NCBI RefSeq assembly: GCF_009730915.1
Contig: NC_052477.1
Location: forward strand, 28,592,420-28,656,419
DNA from: Dioscorea cayenensis subsp. rotundata
Lineage: Eukaryota > Streptophyta > Magnoliopsida > Dioscoreales > Dioscoreaceae
DNA length: 64,000 nucleotides
Direction of reading: 5' to 3'
Of the stretch, positions 23,341 through 36,945 are shown in pieces. The stretch's first letter is position 1; the number at the start of each line of letters is the position of its first letter. Made by a program: the position numbers and the translations under genes. The notes beneath the pieces are model-generated. The model worked only from the letters and a program-made list of their open reading frames with translations. It was not told the origin of the DNA and did not search any database.

Positions 23341-24336
23341 TCCTCTATAAATATTTGTTTGTATGGATTTATTATATCATAATGCTCAGTGAAACCAGAA
23401 GGAAAGGAAAAGGTTGGCCTCTGCACGAGGTTCAACCTGCCTTGAATAGTTAATGTTAAGTTTGACAAGTTGACTCTCTTTAAGGGAGAGAACAACTTGC
23501 CATGTTAGCATCTTATATATATCTTCAAAATGCATGGTTCCTCTTATAGGCATCTTCACCACAAATATTTTTGTAGCACAATATACTGTTTAACTTAAAT
23601 TTGTGACCATGGAATTAGCACTAGCTTAAGATGAGCAAAATTGAAACTTCTTTGTTTTTTGTTTTTTTTTTTTTGTGGTAATAAGCTAAGTTTGATATAT
23701 ATATGTTTAGATAGAGAAGTAAAGTGAGAGGCGATGATTGTAGTTCTTTATTTAATTTTAATTATAATTATTGTTCCTTATTTGACTATGTTTATTTTCT
23801 TATATAGATAACTCAAGATTCGAGAATTAAGAGGCTTGAAGATTATAATATTAAAAGAAAGTTAAACAATGATCAAGGGAAAACAACAATAATTTTTTTT
23901 TATAATATCAACTTAAAAAAATTGTAATAGTTGTAAATAAGATGGTGCTAAGTTATTTTTCTGATATATTTAAGTAAAATATACCAGAGAAAATTAAAGA
24001 AAATGAAGTTATAATACTTATAATTATTTCTCAAGATCTGTTTAGAGTTTATTTTATGATTTGTAGAGGAAAAGATTAAATGAAATCCAGATTTTAGATG
24101 CAATTATAATAGCCTCTAAATGTGAGAACATATTTTAAAATTTGGTATGAATATGTTTTAAAATTATTAAGTTTTGAGGCAATTACAATCTTATATGTTG
24201 TAGTCATAATCACTTTTAAAAATTAATATGAATAAGATTTATCTTTTTGGCCGGTTATAACTGCTTCTAAAACGGGAAAAAAAGTTGCTAAAGCTATTAA
24301 AACCGTCTCTAAAACTTTTTTTATAATGCTCCTTGT

Positions 24337-24925
24337 GTCGCTAGTATGATATATAATAATTAAACATTTTTATTAAATAATTCACTTTTGATTATTTAAA
24401 TATTTAATTTTCACATATTATTTATTTATTTATTTATTTAAATAATTAAATATTTAATTATATAAAATATCAAAATAGGGTGAACGGGGAATTTTGCAAC
24501 AATGGAATGGCCAATATAATATTTGCATGATGTTAAATTTTTTCCGAAATTTCCCAATAAGAGAAGCAAATAAAATGGACAAAAACTAAAAATGCATGAT
24601 ATGAAATAAACAAGATTCATTCTTTTTTAATGCATGATATTATTAATTCCATTTTCATGTTCTATTTATAATTTTATACTTAGCCTTTTTATTTGCTATA
24701 TTATTATAGAATAAAAATTCACCCAAAAATATTCCACCAAGGCTTTCATGAGAATTGAATTTTTTGGAAGCCAATAGTTGAATTAAAGTTAAAATTAATA
24801 AATTACACAAAGTTTTTAGTTTTGGATATATTTATTTATATTTGTAGTATCTAATAATATAAAATTTAAGGGATTTGATATGTATTTCAAACTAAATTAT
24901 TTCTATTTCCAATATTTTCAAAATA
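24337..24925. repeat. Dispersed duplicate, copy 2 (shorter)
   Basis: Direct-orientation relative of 21971-22900, about 2.4 kb away, with the same landmark order. A TTTA tetranucleotide run occurs near 24418-24440 within it. No coding capacity. Confidence 0.7.
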
Positions 24926-25420
24926 AAAATTTAGGTTAGATGGTTCATTTTATTAGTTTTAAAATAGTTATATATATATAGTACACTTAGTTTATATAAT
25001 ATTATATAATATATATATTTATTTTAAATATTTAATAATATACTTAGAATGGTAGGATTAAAAGTATACTTATCATAAGAAATTTATAAATATTCATGTT
25101 TAAACTAATTTTATTATGAATTAATAATATAGTAAATTATCATCGCTATCAATAATACACTTTCATTTATTTAACACCATTTATGATTTTTTGTACGAAT
25201 AAGTAAAATCTTTTTAACAATGAAAAATAAATAATAATATATATTTATATTTTTTACATAAATAAATAGGTTTAATATATTCACAATGTTTTTATCATTA
25301 AAATAAAATAAAAAAATAAAAAAATTCTCATGATATAAACCCTTTTCGGTGGAACAGGCCCTGTAAATCGCATCTCGGTGATCGCGCGAGGGATCGAAAA
25401 GTGAGAGCGCGAGAGAAGAG

Positions 25421-28400
25421 ATGTCGAGAGAGAGGGCCAAAACGCGGGGTTCTACCCCCTCCGCAAGAGGTTTGATCCTTGTTCTTTTCTCTCCAGATCG
25501 ATTGTTTTGTGTTTTTCTTCATCTAGGGTTCGGTTTTTGTCTATTTTAAGGCATGCAATTCGAACCATTTTTGAGATAAATCAATTGAGGATTGAAAGAA
25601 TTCTAGTTTTTTTTTTCTTTTCTTTTTAGCAGCTTTAGGAGGAATTATATATGAAAAGCTTGTTTTTTTGTTTGAATTTTGATCAGCCTATAGAGAAAAT
25701 GGAGAAATTGGTGAATGATGGCAATTTCTATGAGGCTCAACAGATGTACAAAACTTATAGTGCTAGGTATGGAGAGAATTCGTTTCTGGTTCTTTATTTT
25801 TTGAGGAAATATTGGCTGTTTATGATATTGATGTGTGATTATAGGTATGCTGCTGCTCAGAGGTACTCTGAAGCATTGGATATTCTTGAAGCAGGTGCTC
25901 TAATACAATTGAATCATGGGCAGGTTATTTTCTTTGTTTCTATTTTCTTCTAAATTGGCATGGACAGAATTATTTCCAGAGTCAATTAATTTCACATTGT
26001 TTGATTGTTTTAATCATTGCGAGAGGTTTTTCTCTACTTTCACTGTGCTGTTTATACAATTTAGCCTTCGCTTATCACATAAAGGCATATTTTTGAGCAT
26101 TGATAGGCCCCTGTTGATTGTACTTTGTGGTAATGTTGCCTTCTCTTCGTTCTAGTTAGTTTTTTTTTCTGTCACAGGTGTTGATGTTTTACGTGGTTTG
26201 CTGTTGGTTAAGTGATGAGCCCACTATTGTTTCAGTTTAGAAGTTAATGCAGCAAGAAACTTAATCATTGAGTAATCCCATGCTAATAAAATTAATTTAT
26301 TATTAAGCTTGATAATATATATATATATGCTAGTGTAAGGACCCAATATGAGATGTTAGATTCTCTGTGTTGCTTTGTCCAAAATTCCCTGTTAAGAAGT
26401 CAATCATGATTTATATTCCATCTACCATTGCAGGTTACCTGTGGTTCCGAACTAGCTAATATTTTTGTGGAGACATTGGTGAAAGGAACTTTTGCCTTCA
26501 GTGAAGAAATTCTTGGTCGGGTTTCTTTCTTTTGGTTAAATTCTTGGAGCATTGGCATTAAATTCTTTTTCCTATGCAAATCCATATTAGTTAAATGAGT
26601 TCTGTGTTTATGAGTAGTTTAATGCTCATTTGATTTTTTTAAGGAAAAAAGAGGATTGCTTGTTCATAACTAAAGGCATTCCTTTTTCCTCCTTTAAAAT
26701 AATATAGATGATCCACATACGTTATCAGGGATGTTATTGTTTTTTTGTATGTGGACGTGACTTTTTACAAGAATATGAGCTAAAAATACTTGTAAAATCT
26801 AGACAACCTTGTATGATACTATTTTTTGTGATTTTATGGGGTTTCTGGTGATGCCTGTTTGATGGTTTATGATTTTTTTTCCCCTAGCTAATGAGTGCAA
26901 CAAATTTTCTGATAGAATGCGGGCATCCAAGCTCTTGATTGAGGCTTTAATATCATGAGATTGTCTGGAATATGTTTGAGTAGTTAAGTGGCCTTTCACT
27001 TTGAACTTTGCTTGCTATTCTTATATGTGACATAGATAGTCATGCACTATCCAACCCCATGAGTTGCTTAAGGTCACTATCATATCCAAGCTAAGGACAA
27101 TCTATGATTGGTAGAACAAACTGGCTATTTATAATGATAATACCCAAATTTTCACTTGCAAATACCCAAAATAAACCCTAAATTGCAAATCTTCAGCCAA
27201 TTTCTTAATGGTGATGTTTTTGTTTGAGTCAGCAATGGAACTCTCTCCATCTAATAACCAATATCACGATCTAAAATTACTCAGAGTGACACTAGTACTC
27301 TACTAATGACCTTATGGACACACATTAAATGGCTTCTTCATGTTATCTTCAGCAATGTGACTCTTGAGAAATTTATTGGTTTTCTTGCTAAAATTGGTAG
27401 TTTTTGAATGATAAGTTGCATTTTTTTTCTTTTCTTACTATTAAATTTTTTTTGATGTTCATGAAACTAACTGGAACATCCAACTTAGGTCGGCTCAGAA
27501 AGATATATGAGGCTTTCCCTAAGATTCCGGTGCCGCAACACTTGGATGATGATGATGACATGCAAAAGCTTTCAGAAGCCTTAGTGGCCGCAAAAATTCG
27601 TGTGGAGGGTTGCTCATCTTTCTTGAGGGCTGCGATCAAGTCAGTTTCTTTTGACCATGACCAAGTCTCTTTCAAAGTGATGGTTTGAAGAATTTGTTTT
27701 ATATGAATCTCGTTCAAATTAGCGAGGTCTATATGATGCTTTCCTATCTTCTTGCAGAAATAAGTTAATGTGTTTTGTCCTTTAATGTGTAGACATTACT
27801 TGCAGGTTTAGTTTTGAGGACCTACTGATGATTTGGTTTTGTGAATAACTAAACAGGAAATGATATATGTGTGTCTGTCATATTTATTGCTGTGTATAGA
27901 TGTTGTTATATATTTGAGTACGATGCCCTGGAGAGAAATAAGAAGTTCAGTTCAAAATTGCATTGAGGTTACGAGGTATTATCAAGTAAAAGCCACCTTA
28001 TTGAAATTTCTTGTGACAATGTTACTCCAATTGATGACTTCTGTCAGCTTGAATAGACAAAAATAATTGGATTAAATTTGTAAAATAGTATTCTGTTGAT
28101 TTTTTATTTTTTTTTCTATTATAATTTTGTGGATTCATATAATAAAAGGTCAAAGTTCATTCTATTTCCTGTCTATTATGTTTACTTGTCCAGTGATTTT
28201 GATTGTACTTATTTTTATCTGCATTTATCTCTACAGGACCTACACGTGCACACACACCCTAAATATATATATATATATATATATCGTTTGAATGTTCGTT
28301 CGTATTCCTAATAGTCTCATACTTACTACTTAGGTGGTCAATGGAGTTTGGATCTGGTAGAAGTGGATGTCCTGAACTGCATGATATGTTGGCTGAGTAC

Positions 28401-31400
28401 ATATATTCAGAATCTCCTGAGCTGGTATGCTTATTACTACTTCCATTTGCAGCAGATCCTTTTCATTACCCAATTCACAATTTTCCTTTCAGAGTGCAAT
28501 GCTTAGATGTGGAAAAACTATTCTTCTGCAGCCACAGATAATTTTTTTTTTTTTTGTATTCATGATTGGCTAATTATTATATCAATGGGCATAATGAATT
28601 TAATATATGGAGGACGAGAAGTACTAAAGTTGGTAGATAGTCCTTATGCTCGTCATGGATGATGCTAGATATGATATCTTTGCCATTGGAATTTACTTGT
28701 AACATTGTCTCATCATGGCTTGGCAAGGACTTCTTGGATAATAAATGCATTGATTGACTACCTGCAATATAAAAGAGGAAGTTGTTTTTGGTCTCTATGT
28801 ATTTATGCGAGTCTTCAAGTTGCTTTCCATCGTCAGTTGTAGGCTATTGTTGATACATCATAGCATATTTTTATTTATACCATTTACTCAGAATCAGTGT
28901 CATGTTATTTATGATGCACGTCAGTTATTTTACTTCACAAACCAATGGCTTATTAATGTAGATGGTAGTTGCGATACCATGCATTTGACAAGATTTTATC
29001 TCATACCTTATAATGTATCCTCTAAAACAACTATGAGTTATTTTTGTCTGGATCTGTTGCTTTAATCATTTTACTCTTTGGCAACTAATTAGTCAAACTT
29101 GCAAACTGCTCTGCAGGACATGGCTAAGGTCTCTGCTCACTTTGTTCGTGGAAACAACCCTGGGAAGTTTGTTGATATACTAATGAATTTTATGGGCAAG
29201 GTTAGATGCTTTTGTCTTGCTTGAAAATTTCGTTTAGGAAACAGTAACCTATTTAATTTTATTGACTATCCTTTATAATTTTTAAGAAAACTGGGAAAAG
29301 TGTTTTCCTTTTTGAAATTGCTGCTTACTACTTTCTAGACTTTGTCACCTTGTTCTGTTAGAGGTCAGCAAGGAAATTTGAATGGAGTATGCCTGATAAG
29401 TTGTTTGTTTGGTACTTTGTTATATGATTAAAAACACTTGCCTTTAACTTTGATCTCTTCCAAATTTCAGCATTGCCTTCAATAAGTAGGCATCAATTTA
29501 AACAGCTGATTTATGACATAACTAAGTTCCATGCCTGCAAATAACTATGAATGCATTTCTTTCTTTGTTTATATGGCAGTGCTATCCCGGGGAAGATGAT
29601 ATAGCTATTGCACGTGCAATTCTTATGTAAGTGTCTATGCTTAAGTATCATCAGCCTCAGTTTTTGACATCTTGTTCATCAAACATCCATGATAAGCTCA
29701 TGGTAGGGTTTACAGAAAGCAGTTTTCGTTACTTGCCAAAAATGAGTTTCTTTTGCAGTAGAAATCACCTTTTTTAAGGGAATGTTTAATTTATCTTGTA
29801 CTGATCGAAGCAAGGAAAATCAGCTTTGTGAAAGTTCATACAATGTGTGCAAGTAATCCGTCTGAACTTTGAAATGCCTGTGTTGGAGATGTCTAGTCTG
29901 AACATTTTTGTGTGGTTTACCCCTGTTAGTTTGAATCACTTATTCTGCATATGTTGCTTCATAGGTACTTATCTCAGGGAAATCTGCTTGACGCAAACTA
30001 TATCATGGATGAGCTCAAAAAACAGTCACGCTCCAAGAATATTGAATTTCCTGTCTCGGACCTGATTCAGTTAATTGTTTATCTCTTACGGACGTATGGA
30101 TTTTGCTTCCTTTTGCACTTCTCCTGCAGTAGTTTTATAACATTGAGTACTGAATGGAACATGTCTGCTTAATCATGTTATGTGTTAAAACAAATTTAGT
30201 TAGCCATGTAGCATGAAACTGAATTTTAAAGTGATATTAGAAGTTATTACTTCCTTATATAGTGGTAGTATTTCTGCCAATAACCATTTAATTCCCTGAT
30301 CTAGTTGCATGTTCATGCCTATTCCTGTCTCAAAATCAATTATATCTCTCCTACTGTGAAAACTGTAGCAGATATGTGGCACTGTTGGAGTATGGGCACT
30401 GTTATTGCCTTCTGCTTAACTCAGAGTTGTAAGTGATGAATTTATAGAATGACTTTTCAGAAGACTTGGTCATCTTTAAAAGATACATTCCTTTTCCTAA
30501 GTAGATAAAATTGGATAGGTTTAAACTTGCTTTAGTTAACTTTTGGCAATTACAGAAAATATTCTCTTTCATATCCTTTGGATTTTTACCGATTCAGCAA
30601 CCTTACAAATGGCACTTAGCTATTCCCTTAATAGATGGGGTGAAGTCCACATTGGACTCTACTTAAACTTTCCCTTCTTGTTGGCCTTCAGTGGAATGAT
30701 GAACAATTTAAGCCCACATTTTAAATAGATAAGATAATCATACTGATAACTGACCATATGCTTCATGATCTATGGTCCTGGTGTTTTGTATGTTATTCTT
30801 TGACAAACGTGAAAAGGATAATGTTTTGCTCTCATAAAGCATAATTTTGTGAACATTTCTGCATTTTTCTGCAATTTTTTTGTGAACCAACAATTATCAT
30901 AGATGGTTCTTGTTTCAAATTATTTAGGTTGGAAAGAGATGCGTTGCCGCTTTTCAGAATATTAAGACAGAAGTACAAGTCAAGTATAGACCGGGAACCT
31001 CTATTTGAGGAGGTAAGTACTTTGTTAACTAAGAATGACTAACAGAGCAAGTGCTCTTTGTCAACAAGTTTTTTGACTTTTTTCATCTTTGGATGAGTAT
31101 GCTAGGACTAAACCTATAACATCAAAGCTACACCTATCTTTATAACCAAAGTATGATTTCCACTACATTACTTTCTAGTTTCTGCTGATTCATGTGCCAG
31201 ACATTTTCAGAATCTACTCGCAATGCCTTCATAAACTAAGAGAACTTGCATTACTAAAACAACTATATTTTGCAGCATATTAAATCTTCTGATCTGATGG
31301 TCTGACTATTGCTTATCATTTGACCTAAGAGTAATTGGTAATTTTTTAACCTGCTTAGAAATCTGGATTTTACAATATTCACTAAAGAAAGGATTTGTCG

Positions 31401-32328
31401 TAGTACTGCAGTTATTGGATGAAATTGCAGAGAAGTTCTATGGTGTGCAACGGAGAAGTGGCCTCCAAGGCATGTTTGGTGACTTTTTCAAGGTAAGTTA
31501 TATTTTCATCTATACTGAGGTTTTGATTTGTGCCACTGGCATTCTTCATTTTTTAAGTTAAAGTTAATTTTTTTTTTGCTTAATGAATGGCTAATTGATA
31601 AATACAAAATGTTTAATACTCTTGCTTATTGTACCCCATTTGTGCAACTTGACCATCATTATTGCTAGCAATATGGACTATGGAGCATTAGGCTTCTTGA
31701 TTTGATTATTTTTAGGATTTGCAAAAAGCTAAGATTAAAATTTTAGAAAATTTCTAGGGATGTGTATTTGAGGGGAAAAATAAAGTGACTGCTTGCATGA
31801 ATAATTTTAAGAGTTTCTTCCTAATAACCTGTAACTCACCATGTTGAATTAATATGGAGTTCTCCCTCCTGGTATGCATCAAAATGAATGGTTTGATTTA
31901 AATGACTTGACCACATTATGAAATCTAGATGACTTTGTTTTTCTTTTTTTCGTCATTTGTTTATTGAAAATAGTATCCTAGGGAATGGCCGCCCAAAGTA
32001 CGGCTTTCCCAACTTTATACAAGAGCCAATTCAGTGTGAAACATAATTGAAACAAAGGGCGTGTTGTCATCATTTAAGAAAAGTTATTTTCTAGGACACC
32101 TCACCTCAACCGAAATGAAGACTGAAAGTGTGATTTTGGTTTTACTTCCCTCTATTTGAGAATTGAGACATCCACCTTATCATCACACATTGATCTTGAT
32201 TTCAATACCCTCTAAGATATATAATTATTAGCTTATAACTTATAAGTTAAATTAACTATCATGGTTTTACATTGTTTTTTTCCGTGCTTATGCAGATGAT
32301 GGGAGGTGATGCAGCAATGCAGTTATGA
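25421..32328 (+). CDS. GET4: GET4, cytosolic GET-pathway factor
   Basis: GET4 bridges GET3 and the pre-targeting complex that hands tail-anchored proteins to the ER. Twelve exons: 25421-25469, 25687-25766, 25845-25923, 26434-26515, 27489-27639, 28334-28424, 29117-29200, 29580-29626, 29965-30093, 30928-31012, 31412-31492, 32296-32328; all GT-AG. All phases agree except at exon 1, where the G-run 25446-25449 is one base too long. Without the extra base the start reads [20 protein letters not shown], matching Arabidopsis GET4 (MSRERSKRALPPAQE). About 329 residues, near the Arabidopsis length. Typical alpha-solenoid blocks: [85 protein letters not shown]. Introns hold only AT-rich DNA; intron 5 (27640-28333) carries a TA tract near 28265. 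Confidence 0.96.
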
Positions 32329-33749
32329 TTTTTCCTTTTTTTTTTCAAGACTTGATTTCATTGGAGGTATCTTTCCTCGGTAATTTGAAGTTGGCAGTAC
32401 CCTTGGAATTTCCGAGTGCCAATGCTTCATCTTTTGGTCAAGGACTCTGTTCTCAAATATGTTACCATTTCTTATAATGAAATTTGAGCAAACAAAATAG
32501 CAAGCTATTTGAATCATATTTTGGGTCGTAATTTATACGAAGGTAACTTTGTTTGTATATTGTTCTTGAATCAGCGTATTCTCCGGCTTTGTTTGAAATG
32601 CATTTATCTTACCAACCTGTGATGTTTTAGAATGAGAAATGATAAAAGATGTAAGATGTATGATATGTGTATTGTTCGACAACGCAGCAGCAGCACACCA
32701 TGTATCATGGCTCTTTTGATCTGAGTTTGGTATTTCATTCCCTTCTCACCAGATTCTTGTGGTATGCCCATATTTTTCGAAAGAAATCGTACAATATGTT
32801 ACATATGGTTTTTGAAATACGTCGCCTCGAGTTCTTTGGATCCTGTGTAATGAACCCCTAGAATGTGTTGATCAACTTTAGGCCCAGGTAGGATTCCATA
32901 GCTACATTGTATGGATGATCTCTTCACTGATTGTTTCTATGGTGTTTTTTTTTATTATTATTCCTTTTCTTAACAGTCCTGTGATCTCTTGTGGATTTTA
33001 TAACTGAATTTTCTTTATTATGTGTTTGCGTAATCACTTGGAATATATTTTGAATAATAGAGTAGAATTGTTGAACATAAAAATCATATATTTGACATGC
33101 ATTTGTTCTGGAAATCACAACTTCATTGTCTTGAATTCAAGCATAATATGATAACTATATATTGTACACTATTTAGGCCAATTTTGTCATCTATGGCCTT
33201 TTATGTATTTTAAAATAAATAAATAAATATTTTAGCATAAAAATTTTTGATAATAATAAGAATATATATTCTTTTAAAAAATATATATATTTATATCTGT
33301 TATGACATATGTATATATGGTAAAATTAAACATGTGACATGTTGGGCTAGCCATCAAATCATGGAATTAATTGAATGTGATGTATCAATTAAAAATTATT
33401 AGAAGCCTTCCTTATCAAAATGTTAAATAACGAATATATATTTATTCGCTGAAAATCATCTACCGACGTTTATAAAAATCCACAAGTATTAGAAAGTTAA
33501 AGATATGGACGACAAGGACAGGTAAACAAGTGGGGTTAGGGTCTAGAGAGAGTGTCCAAAAAAATTGAGGAACAAGATTGTGATCTAACAACCCTTGTAA
33601 ATGTCTGTAAATTCGAAATCTTTTTACGTCTTCAAATAACCTTACCTCATATTTATAATTTAATATATCAAAACCAGCAGTGCTTTTTAACTTTATATAT
33701 GCATATTATTAACTTATCTATTGCATCTTTAAAAATTTGAATTTTCAAT

Positions 33750-33943
33750 TCCCAATTAGGGTTTAGGGTTTTGACGGTACAAAGCTGCAAACACCAAATT
33801 AGGGCTTAGGTTTATATTGTGGCTTCTATTTCATTTGAATTGATTGAAATTTCCGGTCCTCCAAACCCATTACTCTCCCCCTCCATCACCATAAACTGCA
33901 AAACTAAAGTTGCTTCAAAGCTTCATCGGTGCTTTTGCAGGTG
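33750..33943 (+). other. Possible leader exon of unassigned transcript
   Basis: It contains 'attagggtttagggtttt' (reverse telobox, typical of plant 5' leaders), then a C/T-rich stretch (about 33850-33900) without ATG, and ends in 'ttttgcag' followed by gtgaac, a possible donor. It resembles a 5'UTR exon, but no convincing coding exon was found downstream. A non-coding RNA or a gene relic is equally possible. Confidence 0.3.
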
Positions 33944-34153
33944 AACAAGTTTTATGTAATGTTTGAGATTTTAGAGATTCCATCTCTGTTCTTTGTTGAA
34001 TTTTGTGTCCATTATCTCATTTTTTAGAGTAGGATTTAGACATTACTTAAACAATGGTGCAGTTGTTGATAATGTGGGTTGTTTATCTTTGAGACATTAC
34101 TTATACCATCTTTGTTAATGAGCTACAAGAAATAAATTTTATGGTTCCATGTA

Positions 34154-34485
34154 GATTTGAATTTGAATATTCATACGAAAATGAACCTATTCTAGTCTAA
34201 TTATCAATTGCATAACTTGTTCCTCACACACACATATATATAGGACACGCCCTCTAGTGATGTCTATAGATTTGAAATCTACAGTCGTCCTATACTATTG
34301 TTTGATGTAAAGATTTGAATTTGAATATTCATAATAAATTGAGTAGGACGTCCTTTAGTGATGTCTATAGATTTGAAATCTAAAGACGTCCTACACTGTC
34401 GTTTGATGTAAAGATTTGAATTTGAATATTCATAATAAATTTAACCTATTCCAATCTAATCACCAACTGCACAACTTGTTCCTCG
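34154..34485. repeat. Nested direct repeats, MITE-like motifs
   Basis: 'gatttgaatttgaatattca' occurs three times (about 34154, 34311, 34412). A 101 bp unit containing the palindrome-like 'tctatagatttgaaatcta' and 'gacgtcct' is present twice (34259 and 34360). A further segment 'cataacttgttcctc' recurs about 258 bases on. A related stretch with 'tctctagattttagagacat' follows near 34578. It looks like a small element duplicated together with its flank. Confidence 0.65.
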
Positions 34486-35641
34486 CTTATAAATATATAG
34501 AGAGGGCACATCTTCAAGGGATGTCCCTTGATTTTATATATATATATATACACAGAGGGCATCTTCCTTTAGAAATGTCTCTAGATTTTAGAGACATCTT
34601 ACAGTACCGTTGAATGTAACTCGTCATTTTATACACAATATCAAACAGTGATAAATAGTGTCAAATAATAATTATGCACAATAAACAATAGTAATTCTAC
34701 CTAGTTTCTAAATGAGTAAAATAGCCATTAAATTATCAGGTAACGGTCATTATCAAATATTTTTAGATAACAATAACTTTAAGGATGTAAGCAGTTGATG
34801 TTAGCCCATATATATGCCAATACATTGTTATTTATTGTTTACTGAATTTTGACTGGCTATTTTTTGAAAGTTGTTGGGTGATCATAAGCGTGAATACAGT
34901 AAGTGAATAAAGACTATTATTTACCATATTATTTATCTTCATACTATGATCTTGTTAATTTCTAGGACTATTTCACTAATTTAATTTTCACCATTCTGTT
35001 TTACTCCAAACTCTGTAAAAGATTATCCCCAAATCTATTGTTTGCTTGAATTCTGAACATTTTCTATTTGTCATATGGTTATGTTTTCTGAATGCCAGAA
35101 AGAACGTACAATGTGTCTTAATCTGTTGAATATTTTTTGAAAAATGTAGTATAAAGTAAATTCCTGCTTGTGAAAATCTATCATGCTCGAAGCTTATTAT
35201 TATGTTACATTTGCTTTATATGATATGTATGTTTTTATTTTGATTTTGCATTTCCCCGGAATGTGATTTATATCATTAATTTGGTTCAGGTTGAAAGAAA
35301 TGAATCTTGTCATCCTCTGCATGTAGCTTTGTGTTTCTTTATCAGCTGAAGTTATTTGTTCAGTCTTGAATGCAGTTTTGTATCCATTATTTCATCTTGG
35401 TACTTCAGCATAACCATATGGTTATTTTTCTTAAGCATTTAGGTTCCTCGTTCTCTTTTAGACTTATTATCCAGAAATTGCTTGATTGCTCTTATCTGAA
35501 ATATTAGAGATATATACATGATGTTCAGCTTTGTTTAGCAACTAATTAGTATAATGAGATTGAATTCCACATTCAAGACATTTCCAAATATGCACGCACA
35601 GATGTTTTCTGCAGAAAATTGGCTAAACTTTTTGCCTTGCA

Positions 35642-35713
35642 GTACTACCAAGAACCGACAATGTTGGTTCATTAATGGCCATACGACAATTGGTGTTTCC
35701 TCGCAAATGAAGG
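35642..35713 (+). other. Exon-like stretch, function unknown
   Basis: A good acceptor (pyrimidine tract and ttgcag) precedes 72 bases open in one frame (TTKNRQCWFINGHTTIGVSS) that end at AAG|gtaact. A second open stretch follows from about 35759 (GKANVLCPEVITETRAKSC then stop), but the gap between them is only about 45 bases, too short for a usual plant intron. I recognise no family. It is weakly supported and could be chance. Confidence 0.2.
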
Positions 35714-36599
35714 TAACTGTCCTGCCAAATTGACTCATCATTTTCAGGTAAAGCCAATGTCCTTTGCCCGGAAGTGATCACTGAAACTCGTGCTAAGAGC
35801 TGTACCTGATTAATACCTACCTGCATTCACGCCGAAAGCCTGCCATGCTCTACGGTTAAAATATAAAACATCGCGCCAAATCTTCTTGAGGAATGCTGCC
35901 AAATTTCTGCAAACAGGACTTAACCGTTCATTAAATTGAAACAAATCAATGCAGAACGCGACAAAGCCTTAATTTCTCGGACAACATCAGTAATTCTTTG
36001 ATTGTAACAAGACATTTTCTTTTTTCACTAGTGTCAATTTTCTGTGAGTACTGAAATTGTCTTCATTCAATGACAAAAATCTTGGATTTCAGAAGTCTCA
36101 CTCCATTTGATTTTGCTGAATTGGCAAGAAAGTAACTGCAGATTTGAGTACTCTAAAAAGTCTGCAAAAGATGTTGAGATGCAGAAACAATTGATTTAAT
36201 ATGCTTCACAGATGCATCAACTTGCAAACTTGAATATGAATTCAAAATTTCTAAGTTTCCTTGACTTGTTTGAGAACTTTTTTTCATCCCCTTGAGATTA
36301 TTTGTTTAGGAAAAATTGCCAAATTGCACAATTTAAACAGCATAAAAATACGATAACTTTAATCGGAATCAAAGGAAAAAGTATGTCGTCTTTCGGCACG
36401 CGAAATTCTTTAATCAACCAACTTGATGTTTGAACCTACCCTTGCAACTCCAAATTTAGTAAATACTCAAACATGTTCTTACCAATTAAAAAATCATTTC
36501 AATGAAAGTATTTCTAATCCAACCATTCATTGTTACTCTATTCTTTAGTTAGCACTAACCTTTTGTTAATCACTAGCACTAATTGGAGATTAGCAAGTA

Positions 36600-36945
36600 C
36601 CTTAATTAAGACAAATGATTACATGCATGCATAGTTCTTAATCTCTCTTCCAACCAACTTAAACTTTTACTTATATCTAGCTTATCTAACATGGATTAGA
36701 AAACAATGACTTAATTTTAAAAATAATAAAGAGTGCATTACTTAATAGTCCTTGCATGTTTTCATTAAAACAGTACTAAAATTAGACAAACGATTCCATA
36801 CATGCATAGTCCTTAACCTCCCTTCCAACCAACATAAACTTTTAGTTTTATCAAGCTTATCTAACATGGTGTTAGGAAAACTATGACTTTTAAAAATAAT
36901 AAAAGTACATTACTTATTAGTCCCTAGATATTTTAATTAAAGCCA
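36600..36945. repeat. Tandem duplication, about 175 bp, two copies
   Basis: Both copies run 'acatgcatgcatagt/ acatgcatagtcctta', 'cttccaaccaac', 'agcttatctaacatgg', 'aaaaataataaa' and 'cattactta' in the same order. The copies start near 36600 and 36775 and differ by scattered substitutions. Confidence 0.75.

Larger units (their letters stand above)
20402..25420. other. AT-rich, repeat-filled intergenic region
   Basis: No gene is seen. It contains TA tracts (21071-21092 and about 23096-23116), a degenerate repeat block, a foldback element and two related segments listed separately, and long A/T runs. Just before the next gene lies a GC-richer leader (about 25345-25420). Confidence 0.7.

Noticed and set aside
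20402-25420. LTR retrotransposon or other autonomous element in the AT-rich gap
   Set aside because: No paired long terminal repeats, primer-binding site, or coding for polymerase, integrase, capsid or transposase was seen.
35535-35826. Minus-strand ORFs of 67-68 codons as a gene
   Set aside because: Overlapping frames on the same bases, no known family, no supported splice partners. Kept only as part of the unassigned region on the plus strand.
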